From assembly GCF_030464885.1 (NCBI RefSeq), contig NZ_JALPRJ010000036.1:1-64000 (forward strand): 64,000 bases of DNA. The letters are read 5' to 3'. Below the pieces are notes generated by a model. The model searched no databases. It was not told where the DNA came from and saw only the letters and a list, made by a program, of their open reading frames with translations. Positions 6,458-14,711 of the stretch are shown one piece after another. The DNA is from Caballeronia sp. SEWSISQ10-4 2. GTDB taxonomy: Bacteria; Pseudomonadota; Gammaproteobacteria; Burkholderiales; Burkholderiaceae. Position numbers and translations under genes: made by a program. How positions within the stretch are numbered: the first letter of the stretch is position 1; the number at the start of each line of letters is the position of its first letter.

Positions 6458-8334
6458 GCCACTCCCAATTCGAAAAGCTGGTCGAGCTTGGCCGACCAGA
6501 AAGCGTCCAGATTCCCGGCGACGTCAACGTCCTGCTCGATGCGATCGACCATCGCGGCATTGCGCTTGCGCAGTTCATCCAACAGGAACCCAACGCGCCG
6601 CAGCACCGCGCCGAACGAGCTGTCGTATTGCTCGATCGAGCCGGCGCGCCCGCTCACGAGCCTGACGCAGTGACGGCAGCTCAGCAGCTTGCGAATGTCG
6701 GTGGCGTCAGCGTGCACGCGGTACCGATCGCAGAAGAGACACCCTTCGGTCGAGCGGCAGTCAGGCTGTACGGTGACTGACGCCGTGATCGGCACAGGCT
6801 TGTGGAACTCAACGCAGACGCCTACCGCACTCCTGATGCTGCCCGCCGGGTCGTCGCCAGGCTTCAGCACGGTCCTCTCGACCGAAGCGAGGAACGCGCC
6901 CATCTCAGCCTTGTGCGCGGCATCGGTACCGTTCGAGTACGAGCGGAGCGCCGTGGCCAGCGAGTGCCCCATCAGTCTGGCCGCGACGAGCGGGTCGTGG
7001 TTGCGCACCGCCCAATCCTGCTTTGCCGCACGCCACTGCCGTGCGCTAATACGCGTCAGCGCGATCCCGAGCGTGTCGAGACGACAGTAAAGCAGATCCA
7101 GAAAGTGGGTTGTGAGACCCGTTAGCCGCCGCAGTTGGGCATGGTGTCCGACTACGACGAACAACGCGTCCCGGTCTGCGTCCTGCACCAGAAACTCGCG
7201 CAACGCCAGATACGTCTTGAGCTTGGGCATGAAGCTCAGCGAGACGGTGAACGTAACCTCCTTCCCGCCTGCCCGGTACTTGACCTCACGAAACTTCTGA
7301 CGCGCGACCGACGCATCCTGCAGGCTCGCGGCAAGCTCCGGACTCCACTTCATGGCCAACAGTTGCGCGAGGTTGATGCCTGTTTCGGCGAGAAACAGCG
7401 CAGCGAAACAAGAGACTGCTATCGAAGCGTGCGAGCGTCGGATCGGCGACTGCGCGTCCGCGTTCGCCACCGCAAGATGTCTAGCCGCACGCCTGGCGAT
7501 GTTCCACGAACGCTCAAGCGGTCTGTTAGCGCCTGCCTCAAGCATCCGCGTCCTGAGTTCCTCCCGCGTGCGCGGCTCTCCGGTCTCCAGATTCCAGCCA
7601 AACAGGCTGCACGCGTCATCGCCGACGCTACGGCCGTAGTTGTGCGGAACAAGACAAAGAGTCTCGCCTCGCACCGTTGTCACGCGCACCGGGTACGGTT
7701 GGAAGTCGACCACCATGGCGCTAATGCTGCTGAAAAGCGCGTCAGCCCATGCGAGCAGGACGGCTTGTGCCTCGGCGTCAGGCACAGCCGTCGGCACCCA
7801 AGCATCCTGTTGGTGGCGTAACACCTTGGCATCAGTGCAGAAGTCGTCGTTTCGGAATAGCTCACGCAGCATCGACAAGAGATTACGCTGATCGCTGGCG
7901 ACGGAATTTCGGTTCAGGTTACCCAGCGAGACCTGCTCGCGCTTCTCGTGGAAGTAGCAATGAACCGCCTCTGCGGTAGCCTTCTCGTCACAGAGCGCCT
8001 GATGCAAGCCCTGCCTGTCGGCCCAGTTGGCGAATTCAAGCACGCCGCTCAAAGCGCCGTGGACCGTCCTCGGACGCATCGCGCCAAGGGTCATACGCCC
8101 GGAAAGCTGCGTCACCAGCAGGCGTACGACCCTGGCGCGTTCGCTGCAGAAGCTTGAGTGGTCGAAAGTGCGTCGCGTGCGATGCGAGCTTGACGTGTCA
8201 CGTTTCAGGTAGCAGATCTGACCAATATCGGAACGCCTCCTCACGCCTTCCCACCTGAGCAGCGCGCGCTCGGGGTGTAGCAACGTCGTGCCCTCCGCGA
8301 GCGGCATGAGCACTTCCTCGTACCGGCGGCTCAT
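6454..8334 (-). CDS. second tyrosine recombinase of the trio, unusual active site
   Basis: 626 residues, in the tyrosine recombinase fold judged by the order of conserved blocks, but key positions differ. The Arg I box reads AETGINLAQLLAMKW (Asn/Leu where TGxRxxE is expected). The His-x-x-Arg box reads ARQWRAAKQ. The following LMGHS block and the Tyr in LRSYSNG are present. Near the C-terminus is a Cys-rich stretch (CLFCDRYR...LLSCRHCVRL). It may be a structural or regulatory member of the recombinase complex rather than a full catalyst. Overlaps with both neighbours are 4 bp. Confidence 0.75.
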   Translation of the reverse strand: MSRRYEEVLMPLAEGTTLLHPERALLRWEGVRRRSDIGQICYLKRDTSSSHRTRRTFDHSSFCSERARVVRLLVTQLSGRMTLGAMRPRTVHGALSGVLEFANWADRQGLHQALCDEKATAEAVHCYFHEKREQVSLGNLNRNSVASDQRNLLSMLRELFRNDDFCTDAKVLRHQQDAWVPTAVPDAEAQAVLLAWADALFSSISAMVVDFQPYPVRVTTVRGETLCLVPHNYGRSVGDDACSLFGWNLETGEPRTREELRTRMLEAGANRPLERSWNIARRAARHLAVANADAQSPIRRSHASIAVSCFAALFLAETGINLAQLLAMKWSPELAASLQDASVARQKFREVKYRAGGKEVTFTVSLSFMPKLKTYLALREFLVQDADRDALFVVVGHHAQLRRLTGLTTHFLDLLYCRLDTLGIALTRISARQWRAAKQDWAVRNHDPLVAARLMGHSLATALRSYSNGTDAAHKAEMGAFLASVERTVLKPGDDPAGSIRSAVGVCVEFHKPVPITASVTVQPDCRSTEGCLFCDRYRVHADATDIRKLLSCRHCVRLVSGRAGSIEQYDSSFGAVLRRVGFLLDELRKRNAAMVDRIEQDVDVAGNLDAFWSAKLDQLFELGVA

Positions 8335-9782
8335 GATGCCACCTCGGTGTTGAGGGTGCGCGTGACCAGCGTCGACAGGTGCGCTCCCCAGCCGTCCTGC
8401 ACAGCGTCGAACAGTTTGCGATTATCGCGGTAAGCGAGGTAGCGCTCGCTCGTAGATGGTTGTACGTGCCACATCAGCTGCCGCAAGTGATCGAGCGCCC
8501 GCGTGTACTTCGTCCCGTTCGCTGTCATCGCGTCGACCATGTTCAGCCCGAAGGTCGCGCGCAGGTCGTGGAAGCTGAACTCGTACCTGGGGTTGTCAAG
8601 CCGCACGCGCATCATGGGCAAAAGTTCGTCCCTGATGAACTGGCGCACGGCCTGCCCGGTCTTGACGTGACGGCGCACGCGCGCGCCAGTGATGAGCGGG
8701 TCGCGCGACGCGCGACCCTCGTAGAGTGGCGCACCTCGATGGCTCAGAAAGAGCGGCTGGTCGGGGTGATCGTCGCCGTCTGCCAGACGGCGACGCTTGC
8801 GCGCGCGATCGCTGTGCACGTAGATGTAGAGCCGCTCGTAGAAACTGCGCGGCAGGAGCAGCACGCCCTTGACGCCACCCTTCGTGTCGATGCCCGTACC
8901 CGGCCCGCAGGCGAGCCGGATATCGTCACCGTGAAACTCTTCCGGCTCGCGCATCACGTGTTTCGCGCGCACGGTCAGTACTGTCTGGATGCGAGCACCT
9001 GTGAACAGCGCGAACAGATGAATGAGCGTCATCTCGGTGTTGCCGAGTGTGGCTAGCGATTCAAGCAGTACTGACTGCTCGGAAGACGGGAGCGGGCGCA
9101 GGCGACCGCCGTCCTGGATGTGATCGTCCCACGGGTCTTCGGCGCGCCGACCACTGATCGACAGGTCGGTGGTCTTGACCTCGATCACGCTGCTGAAACC
9201 CTTCTGGTCCTTGAACTCGATGAAACGGTCAGATTCGACCCACGGCGCGTTCGCGGGCCTGAAGCCTGCTTCGGTCATGAGCCAGCGATAGAAGCGCACC
9301 ACAGCGCCCATACGACGCTTGGCGACACCCGGAGACAGTTCGCCTGCCTGTACGGCCAGCCTGATCGAGGCGCTGTAGCGGTAGGTCGGACGTTGCCGCT
9401 TGTTCGCGGGGAACGTCAGCCAGTCGACGCCCTCGTAATCCAGATAACGACGGAACGCCACCAGGTCGTCTGCGATGCCGGCGAACGTCAGCATGTTGGG
9501 TGACGACTTCGACTCCATCATATCGATGAGCCAGACGTTCGCCTCGGCCCACGGCGCACCCTCAGCGAGACGGACAACAGGAAAGAGAGGGAAGGTGTCT
9601 GCGATCCACTGCGGGCGGGCGTCGCGTCGCTTGCCGGTGTCGGGGGCCGCGAGCGGGGCCGTGTGATAGATGGTGCCGCCATCGGGAGTGGTGATACTGA
9701 CCGGCGTCGCGCCGGGTGTGTCGCGGTCAACGACCTCGGTCAGTGCCAGTTGCCGGATGGTCGTTCGTCTTGCTGTCATCAT
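8331..9782 (-). CDS. first tyrosine recombinase of the trio
   Basis: About 483 residues from the ATG at 9782, which follows GAGGACCTGC; an upstream start at 9824 is open but has no ribosome binding site. The catalytic residues are in place: Arg I in ALFTGARIQTVL, FHDLRATFG (His-x-x-Arg) and Tyr in SERYLAYRD. The N-terminal part contains a SAM-like core-binding region (ADDLVAFRRYLDYEGVDWL). It is the promoter-proximal gene of the operon, and transcription probably starts inside the right terminus at 9800-9890. Confidence 0.8.
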   Translation of the reverse strand: MMTARRTTIRQLALTEVVDRDTPGATPVSITTPDGGTIYHTAPLAAPDTGKRRDARPQWIADTFPLFPVVRLAEGAPWAEANVWLIDMMESKSSPNMLTFAGIADDLVAFRRYLDYEGVDWLTFPANKRQRPTYRYSASIRLAVQAGELSPGVAKRRMGAVVRFYRWLMTEAGFRPANAPWVESDRFIEFKDQKGFSSVIEVKTTDLSISGRRAEDPWDDHIQDGGRLRPLPSSEQSVLLESLATLGNTEMTLIHLFALFTGARIQTVLTVRAKHVMREPEEFHGDDIRLACGPGTGIDTKGGVKGVLLLPRSFYERLYIYVHSDRARKRRRLADGDDHPDQPLFLSHRGAPLYEGRASRDPLITGARVRRHVKTGQAVRQFIRDELLPMMRVRLDNPRYEFSFHDLRATFGLNMVDAMTANGTKYTRALDHLRQLMWHVQPSTSERYLAYRDNRKLFDAVQDGWGAHLSTLVTRTLNTEVAS

Positions 9783-9807
9783 GCAGGTCCTCTGCTGTGT
9801 TTGTGGG

Positions 9808-9884
9808 GATGTCCGCTTTAACACAGCCTGCGAGTACCAGGAAATCGTTCTTCACTTGCGCATAAGCGGCGGAAGATGTCCGCC
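9808..9884. repeat. right end of RIT element with GATGTCCGC repeats
   Basis: GATGTCCGC occurs at 9808-9816 and again at 9875-9883, the second followed by CACCTC at the element edge. Together with the inverted words at 3980-4080 these probably form the recombinase-binding ends. Confidence 0.45.
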
Positions 9885-9912
9885 ACCTCGAGCGCTGGTC
9901 GCATCGCTGGCT

Positions 9913-10791
9913 TCAGAAGTACTCGGGCGCAGGCGGCTGGGGTGGAACGGGTGCGGGATGCGGCAGCAGGTCGAAGGGACTGGTGGTGGCGCACACGGTG
10001 CTCGTCGCCAGCTTGAGGTACCGTGCCGTGGTCGCCATGCTGCGATGTCCCATGAGCAGCTGGATCCTGCGTACATCGGCACCGGTTTCCAGCAGATGAG
10101 TGGCGAACGCGTGCCTCAAAGAATGTGGTGTAACGGGTTTCGTGATGCCGCTGCGCTCACGTGCAAGCTGGCATGCGTCGCCCACGGCCTGGCGGCTGAT
10201 GGGCCGCCCGAGAATGCTCCCTGGAAAGAGCCATTCCCTCGGGTGGGCGTCCTGCCAGTACAGTCGCAGGACCTCGAGCAGACGCGGCGAGAGCATTACG
10301 TAGCGATCCTTACGGCCTTTGCCCTGGCGGACACGGATCATCATCCGCTGGCTGTCGATATCGGTGACCTTCAGATGCACGACTTCGGAAACACGCAGGC
10401 CGGCCGCATAGGCCGTCATCAGGATGGCGCGCTGCTTCAGGCTGGGAATCGACTCGAAGAAACGCGTGACTTCCTCGAAGCTCAAGATGACGGGCAGCTT
10501 CAAGGGCCGTTTGGGCAGCGGAAAGTCCTCGTCGCACCAGCCCCGCCTGAGCGTGATGCGGTAGAGGAAGCGCAGCGCGCCTACGGCCAGTTGGACACTG
10601 GCTGGCGCGAGCTTGCGTTCGTTGGTCAGGTGGATAATCCAGGCACGGATCTCTTCGGGACCGAGCACCTCGGGTGAGCGCCGGAAGTGTCGGGCGAAAC
10701 TGGAAACCTGCAGGAGATAGGTCTTCTGCGTGTTGACAGCAAGGTTGCGGATCTGCATGTCGTGCAGCATGCGTTGGCGCAGTGGCGTCAT
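9913..10791 (-). CDS. IS91-associated tyrosine recombinase (XerC/D-like)
   Basis: 292 residues. It starts at the ATG at 10791 behind AGGAGG. The N-terminal SAM-like domain (NTQKTYLLQVSSFARHF) is followed by a catalytic domain with Arg I in AYAAGLRVSEVVHL, a Lys in QGKGRKDRYV, HSLRHAFATHLLE, LLMGHRSMATTARYLK (His and the catalytic Tyr) and a proline-rich tail. Such recombinases are encoded directly upstream of the transposase in many IS91-type elements and are thought to assist their mobility. Here the transposase has been displaced 5.9 kb downstream by the RIT insertion. Confidence 0.82.
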   Translation of the reverse strand: MTPLRQRMLHDMQIRNLAVNTQKTYLLQVSSFARHFRRSPEVLGPEEIRAWIIHLTNERKLAPASVQLAVGALRFLYRITLRRGWCDEDFPLPKRPLKLPVILSFEEVTRFFESIPSLKQRAILMTAYAAGLRVSEVVHLKVTDIDSQRMMIRVRQGKGRKDRYVMLSPRLLEVLRLYWQDAHPREWLFPGSILGRPISRQAVGDACQLARERSGITKPVTPHSLRHAFATHLLETGADVRRIQLLMGHRSMATTARYLKLATSTVCATTSPFDLLPHPAPVPPQPPAPEYF

Positions 10792-10940
10792 GGCGAGCCT
10801 CCTGGAAGCAGTGGGTGGAATGCCCAACCGGGCGTTCACATACTGCTCCCGGCGACACCGCTCACCACCTCGCTGGGGTCCAGCGCCAGACAACCCTCTT
10901 CATGAAACGTCAGCCATAGACCTGTGCCCACCTCCCACTA

Positions 10941-10960
10941 CCGCGTCAGCGGTTTAGTAC
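10941..10960. repeat. right terminal repeat of the IS91-like element
   Basis: CCGCGTCAGCGGTTTAGTAC is the inverted partner of 2517-2536 (15 of 20 positions, identical 10-bp core). The truncated helicase gene begins 25 bp beyond it. Confidence 0.55.
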
Positions 10961-10984
10961 AGCGATCACTTCGTCCGCGGCAAA

Positions 10985-11395
10985 CTATCCAGCCTGTTCG
11001 ATCGCGCCGAGCGCGGCCTTTGGATTCCTCGCTGAAAGGATCAAAGCAAGACTTTCCTCGGCCCGGCTGCAGGCCACGTACAAAAGGCGCAGAGTTCTGT
11101 CGATGATCGTTTCGTTACCCTCGTCAATACAATTCCGGTCGGTTGTTCTCAGTTCCTCTGCACCGAAGAGCTTGTCGTAGGAAAACAGCGTGCCGCCGGC
11201 TTCTTCATCGTCCAAGACTACCGTGACGTGTCTGTACTCGGACCCCTTGACGACTTGGTGCGCGACAGGCTCCGCCTCTCCGGCACGGTAAGCACGATAT
11301 CGGGCGATGTCTCGCCACGGGCCGTTGAACAGGGCATACCACCCACGTTTGCATCGATCCTCCATAGCTTCTCTACTCCAAGAAGCGTGAGTCGC
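10985..11395 (-). pseudogene. C-terminal remnant of a UvrD-like helicase
   Basis: The frame holds the last about 130 residues of a superfamily 1 helicase: VVKGSEYRHVTVVLDDEEA matches motif V and RLLYVACSRAEESLAL matches motif VI, followed by a normal-looking C-terminus. Walker A and B and everything else upstream are missing. The frame stays open without a start up to about 11395, where unrelated arsB-like DNA begins on the opposite strand. The sequence style (FSYDKLFGAEEL...DRTLRLLYVACSRAEES) recalls the UvrD-like subunits encoded beside OLD-family nucleases, as in Gabija, but no nuclease gene is present. Confidence 0.65.
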
Positions 11396-11397
11396 CG

Positions 11398-11946
11398 ATG
11401 GCGCTGATCAGCGCCATCTCATGGAGCGTGCTGCCGCTCGTTGCGGGACTCTTCGTGCTTGTCGAAATGCTCGCGAAAACAGGCGTCATTGCGCAATTTT
11501 CGCAACTGCTCGCGCGGGCGACGCTGGACAGTTAGTTGGCCGCAGCCACGACATCGGGGCTTGCCATCGCGCTGGGCAGCAATGCGATCAACAATCTGCC
11601 GGCCGGGCTGGCCGCGAGCGCGACCGCATTGCAGGCGCACAGCCCGGAACGGGTGATCGACGCCATGCTGATCGGCGTGGACCTTGGCCCGAACCTGTCG
11701 ATCACCGGTTCACTCGCCACTATCCTGTGGCTCCTCTCGATCCGCTGCGAGGGTGAAGAGGTGGATTTCATGAAGTTTTTCAAGATCGGATCTGTGGTCA
11801 TGCTGTCCGCGCTCGTACTGGCGATGGGTGCACGGCTTCTGATCGGGCATTCAGGGATTCCAGCGGAGGAGCGTGATGAGCAGCTCATGGGTCTATCCAT
11901 TTATCGTCATCGACGGCATCTTGCAGGCTGCCGACGCACCCATTAA
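11398..11946 (+). pseudogene. arsB: arsB-like arsenite efflux pump, truncated with internal stop
   Basis: The translation from 11398 shows the last transmembrane segments of an ArsB-type arsenite antiporter, including ALGSNAINNLPAGL and GVDLGPNLSITGSLATILWL, which is highly characteristic. The first three quarters of the gene are missing. An in-frame TAG at 11533-11535 splits the rest, and the following codons continue the homology directly. The frame runs past the natural end to 11946. This is a dead fragment left by rearrangement at 11.39 kb. Confidence 0.75.
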
Positions 11947-12330
11947 CGGCGAGCTGAAGCGATCGCTCGCCAATCCGTGGCTTGCTTCGAGCGTTTCGTT
12001 TCTGCTGGTGACATTTCTGACCATCGCGGCGTTCAGCGTTCAGCCCACGCCACTTCCGACCCTCGGAGATTTACGCAGGATGAAATCGTGAGCCCCGCTC
12101 GGCGGTATCGTTGGGGCGGTCGCCGTGTTTGCGGGGCTGACTCTGGTGCAGAAGGCCGGGGTCGGCACGCTCAATGGCCTGACGATCTGTGCAAACCTCA
12201 TTGCCTCGGTTGCGATCGATCATTTCGGCCTGGTTGGTGCAACTCAACATCCTTCAACGGGTTACGGCTGGTGGGTACCGTGCTGATGGTGGCGGGGGGG
12301 CACGCTCGTTATGCGCGCTTTGGGGGGGCG
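11873..12330 (+). pseudogene. YdcZ/DUF606-type DMT transporter, frameshifted
   Basis: The first part (from GTG ATG at 11873) reads WVYPFIVIDGILQAADAPINGELKRSLANPWLASSVSFLLVTFLTIAAF, the first repeat of a YdcZ-type small membrane transporter. After about 12075 the homology moves to another frame: GGIVGAVAVFAGLTLVQKAG...GLTICANLIASVAIDHFGLVG at 12103-12240. It then breaks again before a final NGLRLVGTVLMVAGG segment. At least one frameshift and a small loss have inactivated it. Its natural substrate is unknown. It overlaps the end of the arsB remnant frame. Confidence 0.6.
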
Positions 12331-12646
12331 CGGAATCGCTGCCATATATGGCGACACGCCTATGACCCGTTTGGCTGTTGGTGTTTCGTGGGAGCCAGAC
12401 CAAAGGAGTTGGCGTTGCAGAGGGGCGGGACCTGCGCGCGCATCCAGCATCGTCCCCGGTTTTGGAATTCGCATTGTCAGTGCAACACGGGCCACGTCAT
12501 GTCTCGACCTCGGGCCACACTCATCGCTTCCGCGCAGTGGGCCCGACCGAATACAATTTGCAAGTAGTGGAGCTAACGTGAAGTTGAGCCCGATTTTCAG
12601 GTGAGTTTTGTCCGAAGACGACCCTGCATGCAGCATGGGCCAATCC
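12331..12646. other. intergenic region, nothing recognised
   Basis: Short open frames exist on both strands but none has a ribosome binding site or recognisable protein features. A GGGGGGG run near 12300 suggests low-complexity decay after the transporter remnant. Confidence 0.5.
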
Positions 12647-13666
12647 TTAGAACCGATGCTGGATACCTAGCTGTATGCCTCTAGGGTTGGCGCCGGGGTA
12701 CGCCACCGGGATCCCCACCGGAGCACCGTTAATCGTGAAAGTTGCGTGATTGTGATTGTCCAAAAATGCTGCGCTTGCATACAGGGTGGTACTCTTTGAG
12801 ACAAAATACCAGTACATCAGCCCAACCTGGTCACCTCCATTGCCCATGCCAGACCTGTCGTGAGCGTGAGCGCCACCGAAGGAAAGCATTGTTGAAACGC
12901 TGAATTGATAGCTGGCCGATAGCGAATAAACGTCCCGATCAACCAGACCTGTGATTTTTGCGTTGTGATATGCAGCAAAAACTTTAAGCGGCCCGAATGC
13001 GTAGTTGCCTCCAATGAACAGCGCGTTGAGGGTGGAACTACCCACGAAGTTGGTAACCCGTTGATAACCTATTGCAGAATTTAACGGCCCGCGATTGTAT
13101 TCAGCGGCGAGGTTATAGGCTGCAATACCGTTGTCCGGTTTTGTACTTGAATCACGCAAGCTCACCATGACCTGGCCGGAAAGTCCATGGAAGTCGGGAC
13201 TCAGATAGGTAATTGCATTATTTTGTCTTGGCGAGATACTTAAAAAGCTGTCCAGGCCGGATGCTAACGTGTTGACGGTAAATGCATCAAGCACAGCAGT
13301 CACCGTTACGTACACGGGCGAGTTCTGTAATCCGGCTCGTACCTCACCCCAGGGAGCGGCCATTCCGACCCAGGCCTGACGGCTGAATGCGAGCGCAGGA
13401 TTTGATGCGGCGCCATTGGCAGATGAAATCCCCTGTTCAAGGGTAAATTTTATTTTGTAGCCAGCCCCGATGTCTTCCGCACCTTTCATGCCATACCTGG
13501 ACCCGTTCACTCCCCCGGAATCCATTCTTGCCGTCGCGCCATTTCCAACATTTGTGAGTTCCACACTGGTATCGAGGATTCCGTATAAGGTAAGGTCACT
13601 TTGTGCCCGAACCTGAGTAGAAGCTAGAGGCAGAGCAATCAACAAACCATGTAAGTATCTCCTCAC
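12647..13666 (-). CDS. general porin (Gram-negative trimeric porin family)
   Basis: 339 residues, starting with GTG at 13666 behind AAGGAG. It has a signal peptide (MRRYLHGLLIALPLASTQVRA, cut before QSDLTLYG), the usual first strand SDLTLYGILDTSVELT, alternating beta-strand sequence throughout, and a C-terminal GIQHRF whose terminal Phe is the outer-membrane assembly signal. These are hallmarks of the betaproteobacterial 16-stranded porins. It stands alone between decayed DNA and the catabolic island, and may admit the island's substrate, although none of the regulon operators is seen in front of it. Downstream DNA shows no clear terminator. Confidence 0.88.
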   Translation of the reverse strand: MRRYLHGLLIALPLASTQVRAQSDLTLYGILDTSVELTNVGNGATARMDSGGVNGSRYGMKGAEDIGAGYKIKFTLEQGISSANGAASNPALAFSRQAWVGMAAPWGEVRAGLQNSPVYVTVTAVLDAFTVNTLASGLDSFLSISPRQNNAITYLSPDFHGLSGQVMVSLRDSSTKPDNGIAAYNLAAEYNRGPLNSAIGYQRVTNFVGSSTLNALFIGGNYAFGPLKVFAAYHNAKITGLVDRDVYSLSASYQFSVSTMLSFGGAHAHDRSGMGNGGDQVGLMYWYFVSKSTTLYASAAFLDNHNHATFTINGAPVGIPVAYPGANPRGIQLGIQHRF

Positions 13667-14371
13667 CGCTATCTCCTTGATATGTATTACTTAGTATCTA
13701 ATGTGGGCATAAACTCGTAACGGACATCCTGCCACTCATGCAAGTGACAGGACCAGGAAAGTCGCGACATCGATTGGTATCGTGATGCAGCGCAAACGTC
13801 GGCCCAGTTGTTGTATGGCCGCATCGCTTGACAGCCATCCATGGCCATGATCGCAAGACCAGCGACCCAAAACGATCCAGACGTGCAGGCAATTGAAAGC
13901 GCACACGAGGAGAAGAAACTTGTTTTGGTATTTACATCTTATTATGGGAATAAAGTCTCACTATGACATATCGGTGGATACCCGCAGCTTGGCCGCATAG
14001 TCCTCGACATGCCTCTCACCGTCGAGAGTGACGACCTGAACGTCACATGAGAAAGGCATCGACGACCGTCCCGGAGGCTCGACACGACGGTAGTGTGATG
14101 ATCACGTCGATAACTGCCGAGACGGGCTACGTCTGCACAGACGCAGCGACTGGATGCGTCAGAAAAACGGAGCCAGTGCCTGCGGATTGAGGCAACGCCT
14201 CGGAGCAGAACGCCTGAAAGAGTTTGAGCGAGAAAAACCTTGAACTGCGCCCAGGTCAATGCGATTCTGTAGCGAGCTGTTGGTGTAGTTCGCGGAGGCG
14301 AGGCTTGACCGCTATCACCGTTGATAGTGGCGCACAGCGAACGGAGGTGGGAATGCGTGAACACAAACGGG
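13667..14371. other. intergenic region, decayed
   Basis: About 700 bp without a supportable gene. Minus-strand frames at 13698-13904 and 13942-14364 lack ribosome binding sites and known motifs. The piece next to the IS remnant at 14372 is probably degraded insertion-sequence DNA. Confidence 0.45.
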
Positions 14372-14605
14372 TTAAGCCGCGACCCGATTCAGATAGTATC
14401 GCTGCGTGAGTGCCACAGGTGACAGGTAATCAAGGTGAAGCTGCGCCCGTTGCCTGTTACAGATCGCGTTCGATCTGTGGTGTAAACCGATGGCGGCGAG
14501 CGCCACCTCCGGCCTCCGACAGACCGCTACCGCCCGGGCTTTGAACTCCATACTATACCGCCGGCGTCGGCACCGGCCACGCGGTACTTCTTCGATAGTG
14601 TTCAC
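14372..14605 (-). pseudogene. fused fragments of IS66 tnpA and an IS3-type transposase
   Basis: The frame begins like IS66-family TnpA (MNTIEEVPRGRCRRRRYSMEF, then KARAVAVCRRPEVALAAIGLHH). After about residue 47 it switches to CNRQRAQLHLDYLSPVALTQRYY, the conserved C-terminus of IS3-family transposases. Both parts are partial, so this is a junction left by one insertion into another. It marks the left flank of the catabolic island; a second IS66 tnpA remnant lies at the right flank (41720-42045) in the same orientation. Confidence 0.65.
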
Positions 14606-14711
14606 GTGTCCACCTATTTAAGCGGATGCGATCTTTCCGGGTCGGTCAGCGCAATTCAAGTCGGGATGGTCACGCGGATACGAGTATTCGACGAACGCCG
14701 GTATCGTAACG

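Larger units (their letters stand above)
3980..9884 (-). mobile_element. recombinase-in-trio (RIT / Tn554-like) element
   Basis: Four minus-strand genes are fused by 4-bp ATGA overlaps: three different tyrosine recombinases (about 483, 626 and 628 residues) and a 120-residue coiled-coil protein like Tn554 TnpC. Both ends carry GATGTCC words in inverted orientation. The element sits exactly between the two genes of the IS91-like unit, which sets its limits at about 3975-3985 and 9885-9910. Confidence 0.72.
2517..10960 (-). mobile_element. composite IS91-like element interrupted by a RIT/Tn554-like element
   Basis: The outer element consists of a XerC/D-like tyrosine recombinase (9913-10791) followed, in the same direction, by an IS91-family transposase (2785-about 3980). 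This gene order is known for a subgroup of IS91 elements. The two genes should be adjacent, but 5.9 kb of a recombinase-in-trio element sits between them and removes the natural N-terminus of the transposase. Inverted CTAAACCGCT-containing sequences at 2517-2536 and 10941-10960 mark the likely outer ends. Recombinase fragment and helicase fragment genes abut the two ends, so the insertion site is already rearranged. Confidence 0.65.

Noticed and set aside
8379-9056. 225-residue plus-strand ORF opposite the first RIT recombinase
   Set aside because: Shadow of a well-supported minus-strand gene, high-GC artefact.
9670-10677. 335-residue plus-strand ORF across the RIT end and the IS91 recombinase
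   Set aside because: It runs antisense through two unrelated elements and cannot be a single natural gene.
13698-14364. minus-strand ORFs between the porin and the IS remnants
   Set aside because: No ribosome binding sites, no motifs, unusual composition; more likely degraded insertion-sequence DNA.
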